Positions 32,939-45,610 of a stretch of DNA of 64,000 nucleotides are shown in pieces (positions within the stretch are counted from its first letter, which is position 1; every line of letters starts with the position of its first letter). The notes under the pieces were generated by a model. That model worked only from the letters and a program-made list of their open reading frames with translations, was not told the origin of the DNA and did no database searches. The translations under genes and the position numbers were made by a program. Source of the DNA: Vanessa cardui (Eukaryota > Arthropoda > Insecta > Lepidoptera > Nymphalidae); contig NC_061133.1 in assembly GCF_905220365.1 (NCBI RefSeq), positions 8,856,171 to 8,920,170 of the forward strand, in the 5' to 3' direction.

Positions 32939-35900
32939 GAACATCATTCATTTGGCAAGTGTGGGTCGTTTTTAATTTTCGAAAAATAGATATTGTGTTA
33001 CCTAAATAGACGTTATGTCCGTTTAGCTAGGAGCCCTAGAATATGTTCAGTTGTCCCTACATATGATATTATCATCGAATCTTGCAACAGGTTTTAACCA
33101 CGGTCCAGCGATCCGATTGAGTTGAAATTAGATATCAACAAATAATGCGAAAAAGAAGTTCAGGGCATCATGATAGCTTTTAGCTATCATGAGGAGCGTG
33201 AGCACGTATAAATTAGTTTTCGTTAGGACATGGATTGAATGAAAGCTTGGGCTTAAAATATTTAGAATTCTTTTTTGTGGAGCCCATTTGTAATGAACAC
33301 ATTTTATTTTTATATATTTTTTTTATTTGCGTCAGCGGCGCATATCGGCTACCGCGTGCAAACTCTTAATAAAGAAAATGAAAAGTGCGTTCAGAAAATA
33401 TTTAACACGTATATTGATTGTATAACGTTTTTTTGAGAATTCATTAGAGGAAATAGCTTAGCAAATAATCCATAGTTTTTTAATAATTTTTAATAGTTAA
33501 AAATTTTTGTTAAGTCTGAACCTTAGAACTTTTCATTTAAGTTTGTTCATACAGAATATTTGTAGACGTCTATCATTAAAAGTAAAAAAAGTAAAATGGT
33601 TTAAAGTAATCGCATCAGCTACAAAAATAATTATGTACCTAATTATGCGTCACTCGGCTAAGGCACGGCACCATAATCCTTGTCACGACCAACATGTCAA
33701 ATTATATTGTCGCGCACCATTCTTATAGGAGATCTGCACGGGAGCATTGCCTCTAAGCATGCGTCGTGTCAATTATAATATTTGACACGGTTCCCCGTAA
33801 CGATGCATTTTACTCACAAGTTGCAATGGAAATTTTTGTCCTGTATATATTCCATCCATTTGTCCACGTATAAATATATTTTGTAAAAATAAATAAATAT
33901 TATATGTATGTTATATGCACATGTGTGGAAATTATAATAACAGATGCTGAAGCATTTTTATTATCTCTATTATTATGTTTCATAATATAACAAACCTTAA
34001 CTTTTAAATTTATTAACAAGCAAAAATATATATAATATAGCTACATATTTTATATTTATATTTATTTTATATTTTCATTAAAGATTTGCTTTACGATTCC
34101 CTTACATTTCATTGCATTGGCAATTTTCCTGCCGAGGATCAACAGATTCATTAAGTAAAATTGTTACTCGTTTAATTGCATTAGCAATAGCTGACGCGAC
34201 AACGCCGTAGCTGGAGGAAGTAAATAATTAAATCATTATTCCATCCGCGTACACTTGCAGCAGTTGGTATGTTGAAATTGCTAGTTTCATTGCAAAAACT
34301 AGTCAACGAACATCGCTAGTGCACCGAGAAACTACGTACGAAATATTTTCACTACGTACGCAAGGAAAAGGGGAAGTAACGACTTTTAATTTAACTCTAT
34401 TGAACGATTTTGTAGGTTATAATCTATTATGTTTCATTCATTGTGAAATGCTAGTTCACATTGAATAATATATATGTTGTATACTAAGATAGCTAGGGTA
34501 ACTTTTTATTTATTTTTTGTAAGTTCTACCTCCTCACTAGAGGATTTATTGTTTTTTATTTACTTGTCAGAGAACGTTATCTGACTTTGATTTCAAAGTA
34601 ATTAAAGAATATAAATATGTGCAAAATATTTATATCTAAAACATAACAGTACTTATTGACTTTAAGGCAGGATATATTATGTATACTGTACAATTGTATT
34701 TAAGTATTTTAAATGTTAGGAAATAAAATTACATTGCAACTGTTTATTGTTTTATTGGTATATAAGTTGATTTTTAAGTATCTAAAGTAAAAAGTATCTC
34801 CATACATACCTATACATATAAGTAACTATTACATATAAGTACTTATTATTAAACTAATTAAGCAACGCCCTTTATTCCATGCGTGTTTAGCATAATGCAA
34901 AATAAATAATCGTATAATTTAACCCATTAAACATTTCCGTGCTGTTATATTAAATTTTCACTAGCAAATACATTGAAAACTTGAATGCGGCATTAAAACT
35001 CATTGTTCGCAAGTTTCCGCTAAGCTAACGAAAGCCCACGACAATCTTCAGTCCGCTGAAACTCCGCAGCCGCGGCAACAACTTCACCTGCAATTTTATT
35101 ATGAAAATATGTGTTTCTAGAGTTACGACTCAATTATTATTTTAATAAAGTTTTAATAAGTATTGTTTAACTTGTGCTGAGTATACCAATGTTGTTTTTT
35201 TTTCCTAGTCTTGTTTAGATGACATGTTAAAGCTCGTTTTATAAGGACATGTGAACTAAAGTACAATCTTTGGCTTTTCCTTTGTTTAATTTATATTTAA
35301 AATTTAATAATTATTAAAAGGAGCTGAACGTAAATATGTTTTTTTGTTAATAACAGGTATCGTAACAAAAATAAAGCATTTCTATATTAATTAATATTAA
35401 TCTTTTAAATGTGATCATGTTATGTGTGTTTTGATATGAATTTTAAGAAAATAGTTATAGGTTGTGAAAAGTGAAATCAGAAATGTACATTTTGATTTTA
35501 TACTACTCTAAGTATAGTTTTGTTGAGAATATCACATTGAAAAAGATTTTCATTCTAGTCTCTATTAATGGGACTAAATGACTATATACAAATACCTACG
35601 TTACCTATTTAGACGATCATGTAACATTCAGTAGAGTTACTTCAAGAAAGGATAAACTAAATTTCTCGAGATCCAGAAACCCAAATTACTAACTCGTAAC
35701 TTATTACCATGTTACATTACTGAAGTAATAAGTTTGGAATCTCTGTAAAGTGTGTCAACGCTGTTCTAATTAAAGCTATTATTATTATTCATAAGAAAAT
35801 TAAAAGTGTTTTGCATATGTGTGTGTATATAAACGTTACATTGTAACCAAATATTTTGAATAAAGAACCTTGTCATTTTTTATTCATATACAAGAAATAT

Positions 35901-36194
35901 TATACGACAAAGGTATTCTATAAACAGCCACAATGGGAATAGTATTCATTGAGTATGAAAGTAAAGTAATATTTAAGTAAAGCCTCGTCACCATTATGTA
36001 GTCTTTTGTTACAAAGAAATATTATGAAAAAAGCGTTTCCTTTGTGGTCGTCCTACTCCGCCTAAGCAGCTACTCAGTATGTTAAGGATATTACAGCAAC
36101 TGTCCCACTGTTGGGTATGGTTTGTTTTACATAAAATAAAACAAAGAATGTTAGTAAGTAAAATAAATCACGCCTTTAAAGGAATAAAACCGAT
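32939..36194. other. Intergenic; two GC-richer islands
   Basis: No coding found. A short inverted repeat with 11-bp arms lies at 33168-33192. High-complexity segments at about 34080-34390 and 34980-35095 stand out from the AT-rich background and match no repeat that I know. Confidence 0.45.
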
Positions 36195-36790
36195 GGCCCA
36201 GTTGCTAAAGTAAGGCGTGACTTTTAACCGATAATTCTAAGTTTAAACTTGCGGTAAGGCCACCGAATTAATGTGCTTAATGTGTGTAATTCCAGTAGTT
36301 CGGTATGGCCAAAATAATATTATCGTTTTACAAAGATGCTTCCATGTCTCTATCTTTTGTTATAATCCACGCTATCGTCCAATTGTTTTCTAATGATGGC
36401 TCAATCATATTTAAAATAAGAAATACTGTTACATGCCAGTATTAAATGCTATGCCATGTAAAATAATATTAATTACAGTTTTACAAATTATTGATCAATT
36501 AATTACAATAATAATTGTATGTAATACAGTAAATTCAATAGCTACTGCTATATTAATAATATGCAATAATAATGTGATATAAATTATGATTCAGAATCAA
36601 ATGTCATAACACCGTATTGAAGGCTAAGGTTACTCTCGTAACATGTGTTTAAATCTCGTAGTAAGCGGTGAAGAAAAACATCGTGAGTGAATCTACCAAT
36701 CCGCATCGAAGCAGTGTGGCAGAGTTAGCTCTAAAACCTCCTCAAAAAGGAGAGGTCTTTGCCCAGCCATGGAATTTTTACACGCTGTTA
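36195..36790 (+). mobile_element. tRNA-derived SINE, degraded, apparently split by an insert
   Basis: 36195-36296 carries the 5' part (GATGGCCCAGTTGCTAAAG, AACCGATAATTCTAAG, TGTGCTTAATGTGTGTAATT). The 3' part resumes at about 36652 (AAGCGGTGAAGAAAAACATC, CCAATCCGCATCGAAGCAGT, TTTGCCCAGCCATGGAATTT). The ~355 bp between are unrelated to the SINE. Confidence 0.6.
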
Positions 36791-38348
36791 CTTCACTTCA
36801 GAGCTTAGTGAATAAACGTTACGTCTTAATATATTGTGTTTGACAACGATCATAATATGAATTGTAACCTTAAAACACGAGATAAAGGTAGAATTTCGAT
36901 CTTATGCAGTACTTGGTATTTTAGTATGGTATCTACAAAAATACTTTACAATAAATATTTCAAAGATTCTTGTTAATGTTGTTATAAAATCTCAGTCTCT
37001 GCCGTTATAAAAAATTAAATTCAAAATTGATATTCGATAGTCGGAAGCCTACCATCCACACTTGAGCTTGATATATTATATAATATATTTTCAAATGTTT
37101 AAAATGGATACAAAAATGCATATCATTTATTCTTATTAAATAACTATTATGTTTATTTTAATATGTTTTTTTTATTTATCTCCACTGGAATGTTTTTCGA
37201 GTTTCTGTGCGTGCAACCTAATTTTTTTTTTAAATGATCACGTGCAGCCCGCCTTTTCTTGTTTCTTCAAAGGAAATTATGTTATTTTTTTATACCAAGC
37301 ACAGCGTTCCACGATAAGTCTTTAAACAATGGGAACTTTTGTACATACTTTTCTGACATAATTATTTCTGTATCTCATTTTTATTGTTTGGTGTGCATTT
37401 GTAATATGTCGCTGGCGAACAAAGGCGTCAGTCCTCTTGAGTTTGTTTGGAGCTTATTCCACGATTGCTACAGTATTGCTTGGAGGAAACACATAAAGCC
37501 AGTTAAACATATATCGTTCATTCACATGCAAATCGTATTTTGTAAGAATTCTAACCCATATTTCGCATTTGTATGCTGAAACACTCAAATGCTACTACTA
37601 TGGATGTCTCTTGTTCCAATAAGAGTGCTCTCATCTATGCGTATCTAATTGACCTGCTTGATGACTATACGATATGGCGACGTCATTTTGAACCTTATGC
37701 GGTTTGTTTAAAGAGCAAATTTGTACGAAATATTATTAGTTAGCTTTACTATTAAGTATAGTTGGCACGTATTTGCAGCGAATGCATTTGTAACTTCTTG
37801 AGAAAGAAATTTTATTACTGAAACTTCTTCATTGTTTTTTTTAAAATGTTTGGTTATTTTTATAGACAACAAAATATTTTCATTTTTTATGCGTTTAAAC
37901 GATTTATCCTAAAACATCAACTATTTGTTTAAAAAGATTTATGTAATATTTTCGTAATCGATTAATCAAACATTTTAAATGTGTCGTGAGAATGGCAACA
38001 TTAAATATGATATATTTCAAATCAAGAATGAGTCTAAGATCTTAGAAAGTCCATGTTTTTATTTAATTCTGGTGATTTTGAATCTGTTATAGATCTTATA
38101 AGACACTAGTTCTGTTTTGTTATTTTTTTCAGTTATTGAATTGATACTCTTAATTAAATTGAAGCTTCCATATTGTTTTGCAGTAAAACATTTCCCGGAA
38201 ATTCCGGTTTCAAATTATCCGAAATTCTAAGCCTTATGTTCACTGAAATTGTGAATTGGGGCGCATGTAAAGGCCCAGATAGTTTCCGAAAATAGTTTTT
38301 CAAACGTTAACTGATGAAGCAATTTAGTAGTACAAGTTTTTCGTATTT
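36791..38348. other. Intergenic, nothing recognised
   Basis: AT-rich; open frames (for example 37259-37579) have no recognisable content and no splice context. Confidence 0.4.
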
Positions 38349-38560
38349 AAGAGCTGAGATGGTCCAGTGGTTCGAGCGGCAGGAACTAGTGAGTTTTCGT
38401 GTAATTTTCGTTTATAATTAAACTAGTACTTGACTTTGGAGAGAGGAAACATCGTGAGGAAATTAAGGATGTTTTCACTACGTGTCGGATGATAATTTGC
38501 TACATAAACACACCTGCATTGAAGCACTTTGGTGTTATAAGCTCCAAACCTTCACAAAAT
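38349..38560 (+). mobile_element. tRNA-derived SINE, degraded
   Basis: It starts GAGCTGAGATGGTCCAGTGG (A-box region). Later it has GAGGAAACATCGTGAGGAAA and GCATTGAAGCACTTTGGTGT followed by AAGCTCCAAACCTTC, the order of the SINE at 49307 with many changes and missing B box. Confidence 0.6.
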
Positions 38561-38565
38561 GTTAG

Positions 38566-38601
38566 TTTTTTTTTTTATAGAATAAGCGGCAAACGAGCAG
38601 G
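38566..38601 (-). mobile_element. Metulj-like SINE 3' end, reverse
   Basis: A T run followed by ATAGAATAAGCGGCAAACGA and GCAGGAG is the reverse complement of the CTCCTGCTCGTTTG...TTCTAT-A(n) SINE end, related to 39515-39592. Confidence 0.45.
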
Positions 38602-38719
38602 AGATTCATCTGATGTAAAAAAAAAAACATTAATAAAGCAATTTATACATACTTATTATATAAAATTGTTTTTTTTTTTTTAATTTAATTTGTAATTTTC
38701 CCGTTTTTCATTACCATAC

Positions 38720-38960
38720 CGATGTTACGTGATGTACGAATAGCAAATTCACCGACAGTATTAGATTAGCAGCGATTCGTGATTACAGGCAGGCATGAAT
38801 GCAGCGGGGGATTTGCTAATATAGCTTTCATTTGTAAAACTAATGATTTGGCAGCACGATGGATTTTGGCGATGGAAAATCGGAGCTGCAAACTATTTAT
38901 TAATTGTATTATTGGTAATTCGACGTATATCCGGTAGGAGGTGATAGGGGTGACTATTTG
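38720..38960. other. High-complexity non-coding island
   Basis: GC-richer and non-repetitive compared with its surroundings. A minus-strand 65-codon frame has no recognised content. Confidence 0.3.
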
Positions 38961-39514
38961 CAATAATTTACACCCCTATATGCATAATCCAAAAGTGAAA
39001 CATTTTTAAGTTATCACGTTTTTTAGCTTTTTTTCAAAATTTGTCAAAAATGCGACTTCAAAAATTTATTTAAAAAAGTATCAAATAAAATCATATTTTT
39101 TCCTTTGTTTTATAAAAATGATTAAACAATGGATATTTGTCAATATTTAGACAACAATTATCGGTCCAAATTTAAAAATGAGAGACGAGGAGAACGTGGT
39201 AATACATAAGATATTAAATTAGCATGGTTATTTTTATTATTATAACTTCAGTCTCGTGAACAAGACATTCGTAGATAATATCAGCTCCACCAACTAAAAA
39301 TAAAAAACTTTATAATTCTTACGTTCTTATTACTTCATCCCGAGTGTTTTTATCCGTAAAATTATAAATTCAGGGCAGTCCTGTTTTCTTATTTTAACAT
39401 GACACTCAAACATTTTTCATTACACAGTCGTTAAACATTTTATTAGAACGATTTTAAAATTTGTTTATTAGAACGATTTTAAAAACGAACCTTCAAGGAA
39501 AGAGCGTCCTCCTT

Positions 39515-39592
39515 TTTTGGTGGCCATGCGCGGTGGTAGTCACTTTCCATCACGTGAGCTTCCTGCTCGTTTGCAACCTATGCTATAAAAAA
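39515..39592 (+). mobile_element. Metulj-like SINE 3' fragment with poly(A)
   Basis: GTAGTCACTTTCCATCACGT, GAGCTTCCTGCTCGTTTGC and CTATGCTATAAAAAAAAAAC match the SINE 3' end. Just upstream, 39441-39484 holds a 22-bp direct duplication (ATTAGAACGATTTTAAAA twice). Confidence 0.55.
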
Positions 39593-40172
39593 AAAACAAA
39601 AAAAAATTGTACAAATCATCATGGAGAATTTCATTTCAAAGTATTGAAAGCAGTTTTCCTGTAAATCCATCAAATGACGCGTGATAAATTTAATAACAAA
39701 ATGGTCCAGCTCGATTTTACTTTTAAAAGACCTTTCATATAAAAACTTTACAGCTATTACAATATGGTAGCAACTTCTTTTCTAAAAGCTTATCATTGAC
39801 TTTTCTCAAATTTGTTTTTTCGTTCATTTATAGATTGTTATTTTTAGTTATTAAATATAATCTATATTTATTATTAGGTATTTTGTCTATCCTAATAGTT
39901 AAAATATGTAAAATGTACATGGAAATGCCTTAACGATGAGATACTGCTAAACCGTTTAGTAATTACTTACTCAAATTTTGAGTTGCCGCCTTTTGGATAG
40001 CTTTTTGCCTAACAGGCTTGTATACAAAATTATATCAATTTTCAGTTTAATAAAATACATATTCATATAAAAAATAAAGCAAATCTATGTTCACATATGA
40101 AATCTTTTATTATTTAAATTTTTAATTATAATAAAACATATTAAAAAAAGAAACGTGTTCTATGTTTTTTGA

Positions 40173-40960
40173 TCATTCAAAAGCGGGGAGTTCTCTCCAA
40201 AAAGACATTATATTTGGGGGTATAATATTTTCAAAAGACTTCAATATATTATCTTTTTTGGTTTTGGAAATACCGTCTGGTGCAGTTTTATTTGTCGGTG
40301 GTGGCAAAATTCCAGTTTTTAAAATTTTGTTTCCTATTATACTGGCAGTGATAGGATCTTTATCGAATCCAGTTTTGTATGTGAAATCAAAACTACCTCT
40401 ATTCACTTCTACTTCGACTATTTCATTAATATATGGACGCGGTCTAATTCGAGACAGTTTATACTGAGTAGTATAATCTTCCCACTCATAAAAATCTTGT
40501 AAAGTCATCTCTTTCGGTTGTACGTTTTTTCCTGCAGAACAAACTGCCTGAGAAAAGTCTACAAAATCGTATATTTTATTTTTCATGCGCTTCATTGATA
40601 ACTCCACCCTGTGGTGGAAGGAGTCTGCTGACATGAAGGTGTGCCCTGGCTCGAAATATTTTATCACAATCTTGTCGGCGCCGATATCATTTGAATTTAC
40701 AACGTAAATTAAGACGGAAAAAAATGTCCAATTTTTATTCTGCGATTTTTTGTCTCGATGAAAGATAAAGAAATGGTAGTATGCACTTATAATTTCAGCT
40801 TTTGACCGTCCAAACAATCCTTCGTGCCATAGCACTGGAAAAAAAGTCAAACCTTTTCGGTCTTGACCAGTTGGCACAAAACTTTCGTTATACAACACTA
40901 TTCTGTGGGTAAAAATAGCACTTTTGAACATATCAATTTGCACTTGGGTTTTCAAAAAAC
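40173..40960 (-). pseudogene. Remnant of a mobile-element-type protein resembling DUF7869
   Basis: An open frame of about 260 residues reads VQIDMFKSAIFTHRIVLYNE, FPVLWHEGLFGRSK, QNKNWTFFSVLIYVVNS, IVIKYFEPGHTFMSADSFHH and LQDFYEWEDYT. I know this pattern from multi-copy insect proteins labelled DUF7869, thought to be transposon-related. The usual segment ending in a ..W.DNC.SQNKNW motif appears shortened (HRDKKSQNKNW), so an internal deletion is likely. The 5' part is lost at the junction with a LINE fragment at about 40960-40984; the first residues of the frame come from antisense LINE sequence. It may be a relic, or the final exon of a recent host-annotated gene. Confidence 0.5.
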
Positions 40961-40983
40961 TTAGACACGTTGCGAGCGAGGCC

Positions 40984-41750
40984 ACTCTTATTACCACCTA
41001 CAAAGCACTAGCCCAATCTATATTGAGCTACTGTATCCCTGTATGGGGGGGGTGCGGCTAAAACGCATTTAATAATTTTAGAAAGAGCGCAGATGTCTCT
41101 CATAAAAGTAATGTTTTTCAAACCGTACCTTTTTCCAACTTTTGATTTACACAATCAGTACAAATTACTGACTACTCGTCAAATATATATATTAAATTGT
41201 ATACTTAAAATTCATCATAATTTACCTTTTGTTTCCTCTCAAACCTAAAACCGTAGGCGTAAATCTGTTTGTCCTATCCCAAATAGTAAAACCAATTTAA
41301 GAAAATGCAATTTTAGAAAATGCAATTATCAATCGTCATATCTTTATAATAAACTAAACAGTAGACTTGACTTGTACAGACTGACTAAGACCAAAGTAAA
41401 GAGTGTTCTAACTGAAACATTACTCACGTATAATTATGATGAAACTGAAAAATTGATAATTAATCTAAACCTTTCACAATTATAATAAAATTTATACATG
41501 CTTAAGCGCACGCACGCACACACATACACACACACACACACACACACTAGTTATTATAAATTGTTCACATTTCTTAAAAGATAAGATATTACTATAAATC
41601 TGTGTAACAAAGTCATTGTTGACTTTCTAGTCGTCTTGGTGGATGAGCGGGGCACCCAGTAATACGGGTTTGCACCTAGTACAGGGGCCCTTGCAACTTG
41701 TTTTTAATGTAATCCTTAAGTCAATAAAGTTTATTTATTTATTTATTTTT
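40984..41750 (+). mobile_element. 5'-truncated LINE 3' end with coding remnant
   Basis: The plus-strand reading gives ALAQSILSYCIPVWGG, then after a one-base slip in a G run AKTHLIILERAQMSLIKVMF, KPYLFPTFDLHNQYKLLTT and RQIYILNCILKIH. This is the C-terminal end of a non-LTR reverse transcriptase protein (CR1/Jockey-like group). A 3' UTR follows with a CA microsatellite, and the tail TCAATAAAGTTTATTTATT ends as a TTTA simple repeat. The frameshift and stops show it is dead. Confidence 0.75.
41506..41547. repeat. CA/CG microsatellite
   Basis: A run of GCGCACGCACGCACACACAT then CACACA repeats lies within the LINE 3' UTR. Confidence 0.9.
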
Positions 41751-44439
41751 TTTATTTATTATCAATCCTCGGCAGCATTATCACTTTTTCTAAGTCTGCA
41801 GAGTACACAACAGTATCAGTTAAATCTAACTTACTATCCAATTTGTATTGATCTCTTGACATGTTGGCCCGTTCGTTATGTATTGCCCACTTCATGCATC
41901 CTAAACAGTCTTCTTGCAAATTTTCTTTAGTTTATTTACACTTACCTGATTGTTGCATAACACAGTCAAACCACAAAATACATTAATTTACAGTATTTTC
42001 ACTAATTTAAACAGCAATCATAACATTGACACTTGTTTACATCAACAAAAAACAAGTAATGACAAGAAAATTAGCCAAGTTATGGATAAATCATTGCAAG
42101 TTGTATTAGAAAGGCGATCGTATGATACACTACTTATAAATTTGACTTGCAGCTGCAGCCGTATCTCATGTTTTGCGGATAAAGTTTATGCACTGATACT
42201 AAGCTTTTTGGCTGTAACTCAGTATAAGTATATTATGCCGCTTATTGGCTTAGAACACGACGTGCGTAAAACGCACCTGTTTTTTAAGAGAGTTGGCGGT
42301 ATTTAAATTTACGGTTGGTTGCCTACGTTTTATTGATATACCTCTAATATCCTTAGAAATATAAGGTAAAACTGAGATAGAGAAAACTTTCTTAACGTTT
42401 TTTTACGCTTTTTTAGTGACATACCGCTATAAGACTTAGTTCAATAGACGCGTATTTTTCTAAGCTATCCGATGGCATAAAAATCAAATTTTCGGATTTT
42501 TTTGAGATACCGCTTTTGCGCTTAGTAGGGCAGTATACTTATACGAAATTAAAAGTTTGGTACCTATTAGTTATTTGTGTAGATTACTTCGCAGATTTTG
42601 CTATAACTTATATATAAATATAAAATATTTAATAAAAATCGGTCCAGCTGTACAGAAGGAATTCAATATTTAATTCGCATACAGAGATGTATAAAGAAGA
42701 AAATGATAACGAATGAAAATTCCAAAGTATTACATTACATTGATATACATATTTTTCGTATATTTTTCATATATCAATATGCCGGACAAATTGATAGGTA
42801 GAATCGGAACAGTGTAAAGAAAGTTTTAATATTTGTTAAACGTAATTGGGAATCGCAGAGGAAAATTGGGATAAATGCATAATTATTTAAAGGCAATTAA
42901 GTTAACGCACTACCGGAGCCGATTGAGCCTGTACGGGTACGGTGCGCAATGCGCTTTATTAAATTTAAATCCAGGACTCGCAGTACTTGTATCGGCTGTT
43001 ATTACGCGCAAAATGCCCCGAATCAAATTGTTAGGGTACCGTATACAATCTCATTAATAGGAACCTCCTTATTTAGTTGTACGCGATAATTATTTATGTT
43101 GCTTAGCACCGCAAAAACAAGATTGAAATTAGAAATTTAAATATCGATAACGTATGTATGTATGTATACATGCAGGGTTGATTTGACTATAGGTATGGGT
43201 GCCCTACGCAAAACACGTCTTTTTATGGCAACATTATTCAAGTGGTTGAATGACTACGATTTATATTATTTTAGTACTATATGGGGTTATGAGTCATGAG
43301 GATGAAGATAAAACATTCTTTATCTATACTATATAGAGCCTTGTCTAAAAGCCGTATTGATTTGGAGATATTGTAGACGATAGGAAATAGAATACCTACG
43401 ATTAATGGATCATCTCTAAAGTGCACCGAGGTTTAGTTTGATTATAATATCCTATGTCAACACGAACATTGGAGTTGATTTACTAAATCAAAGACGCTCG
43501 AATTAATATAATTGGATTTGGAGTAATTATTCGATGGGTCATCGAACACGCAGATGGTCGTTGGTCATATTTGACAGGTCATCAAAATGTATGACATGAG
43601 TATCATAAGTTCCATCTAACTACAGAAAATTTCAGTTAATGAACTGAATGACTAATTGGAACAGATTATAAGATTGGAGTTATTAGTTGAATAAGGGAAC
43701 ATGCTTTGACAATTTTTTAATTCAAGCTTGTAACTATATTTTTCATAAAAAATTGAAGACATATCAAAGAACGAAAAAACTTAATTCCTTATTATTTTCC
43801 ACGGAACCACAAAATAAGTCCACCTTACGGTCTTGACTGAATATTTATAACATATTGTAAGTATATTCCGGATATCCTCGAAACATAAAAGTGTATAGGA
43901 TGAAGCCGTTTTACAATATTCGGCGAATCATTTTCAAGGAGTTTGTATTTTTTAGAATCTTTGAATAATATGAAAAAAAAAATAACGCAACAAACTCTTC
44001 GTGCGTAACACATAATCTTTTGTTTCAAAAGCACTTTCATAGTCGTTGGTTTAAACTTTTTATGATTATAAGTATACTTATCATTAGGTAGACCATGTGT
44101 ATTAAAAATAACATGTACGGTTAGCAGATACATTGATTAACTATCTAAAAAGATTAGAAGAGAAAGTGTACTGACACCTAACATACGTGCGTTAATTGCT
44201 GTGTTGTAATTATTTTTATATGGCATACAAGATTGGATGAAAAACAATTTATTTTTGTTCTTAGTAATAGAAAACATTTTCGTATATTATAACATACTAG
44301 GCGTGTGGGATGAGATATCCTGTCGGAAACATTATACAGAAATCCACCGCTATTTCTTATGTTTTAGAGGTAGTTTTGGTAACCTGATTTGCCCATACCC
44401 TCGTTTTATCTCGGTCACGGCAGCCCGTATGCGCCGTGT
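41751..44439. other. Intergenic; one GC-richer island at 42875-43060
   Basis: The 118-codon frame at 41950-42306 has no recognisable content and sits among probable old repeats. The 42875-43060 island has balanced composition and homeodomain-like sites (CAATTAAG, TTTATTA), unlike its surroundings. Nothing else is recognised. Confidence 0.35.
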
Positions 44440-44890
44440 AACCTTACCACTATTTTGTATTTTACTTTAAACCGAAACATAAACACTAATTTCCATATTT
44501 CTAACATTAAAAATAACGGACTTCCATGCGAAATTTCGACCTCAATTTTACCTCCTTAAGTGATGAATTTTTAACTGTACCGTCAGCGCTGGTTTTAATA
44601 TTAATTTTAATATTTTTAATATGGAAAATAAATAATTTTAACACAAAACTTAATACAATTTAACGTAATGATTTTTCGAAAACGCTATAACAGCACCCAA
44701 AGTCCTGAATATCCATATTTCTAACAACGAAACGAGTAACTTCCATAAACACTTTTAACCCCCCTTGACGTCCATTTAGGAGATAAATTTGAGTCAAAAA
44801 TCTATCTTAGTTCTTAATAACATTCCATATAGTTTCTGTGTAACATTTCATACACTCAGATTTTGGCAGTGCGTCGGTCAGCTAGTAATT
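44440..44890. repeat. Probable old dispersed element with internal repeats
   Basis: The motif TTCCATATTTCTAAC / ATCCATATTTCTAACAACG occurs twice (about 44490 and 44710), each followed by a similar CTTCCAT block. The segment ends CAGTGCGTCGGTCAGCTAGT, a tail seen in lepidopteran non-autonomous elements. Degraded. Confidence 0.4.
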
Positions 44891-45443
44891 TTAAAGTTAT
44901 TCACTGACTTCAAAAAATGCATGAAGTTATTGATTCGATTGTATTTGTTCCTCAGATCTGCGTCATTTATAAATTGATTTCTCCATTGGTCCTATTTAAA
45001 TTAAAAAAAAAATTGTAGTGTTATGTTGAAATTTTATTCTATATTTATAAGAAAGATACAAGTGTTAAAAATTGAGAAACATTTAAAATATATTTTTAAA
45101 ACTTAGAGCTACTAGACATGCTATGTAATTGTTATAGCGTCTAAGGTGTTCACTGCGCCAAGTTTTAAAATTATTCGCAAGTACTTACAGAAGTAAGTCA
45201 CGTCAAAGATTTTACTTTTAATATATATGAGCATTACGACACTATTATGTATGAAGTTGAATAATTTCAGCTAACGTATATTCCCTTTGTGCCTTTGACT
45301 GCAGTCGTGAGAAGATACAAGACACTACTACGAGGCAATGTCTCAAATAAACACAAGCCGAGACTTATTTTCTTATCCATCATGTCTAAAAAACATAGTG
45401 ACGAACTTCATGTGCTGACGAACACCACACATCAACACTTTTA

Positions 45444-45610
45444 CTTGGTGGTAGATCTTTGTGCAAGCCTGTCTGGGTAGGTAGCACCCACTCATCAGAT
45501 ATTCTATAGCCAAACAACAGGACTTAGTATTGTTTTGTTCGGTGACCACTTACCATCAGGAGGCCCATATGGTCGTCCGCCAACCTATAGCATAAAAAAT
45601 AACGAATAAA
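45444..45610 (+). mobile_element. Metulj-like SINE with internal deletion
   Basis: The 5' block (CTTGGTGGTAGATCTTTGTG, ACCCACTCATCAGATATTCT) runs to TTGTTTTGTTCGG at 45541 and then jumps directly to TGACCACTTACCATCAGGAG and the A-rich tail. About 150 internal bases are missing compared with 485-800. Confidence 0.75.

Noticed and set aside
32753..32947. 64-codon minus frame
   Set aside because: It is the translation of a MITE with inverted ends.
40162..40467. 101-codon plus-strand frame
   Set aside because: It is an antisense shadow of the DUF7869-like remnant.
41950..42306. 118-codon plus-strand frame
   Set aside because: Composition looks random, there is no splice context, and the surroundings appear to be old repeats.
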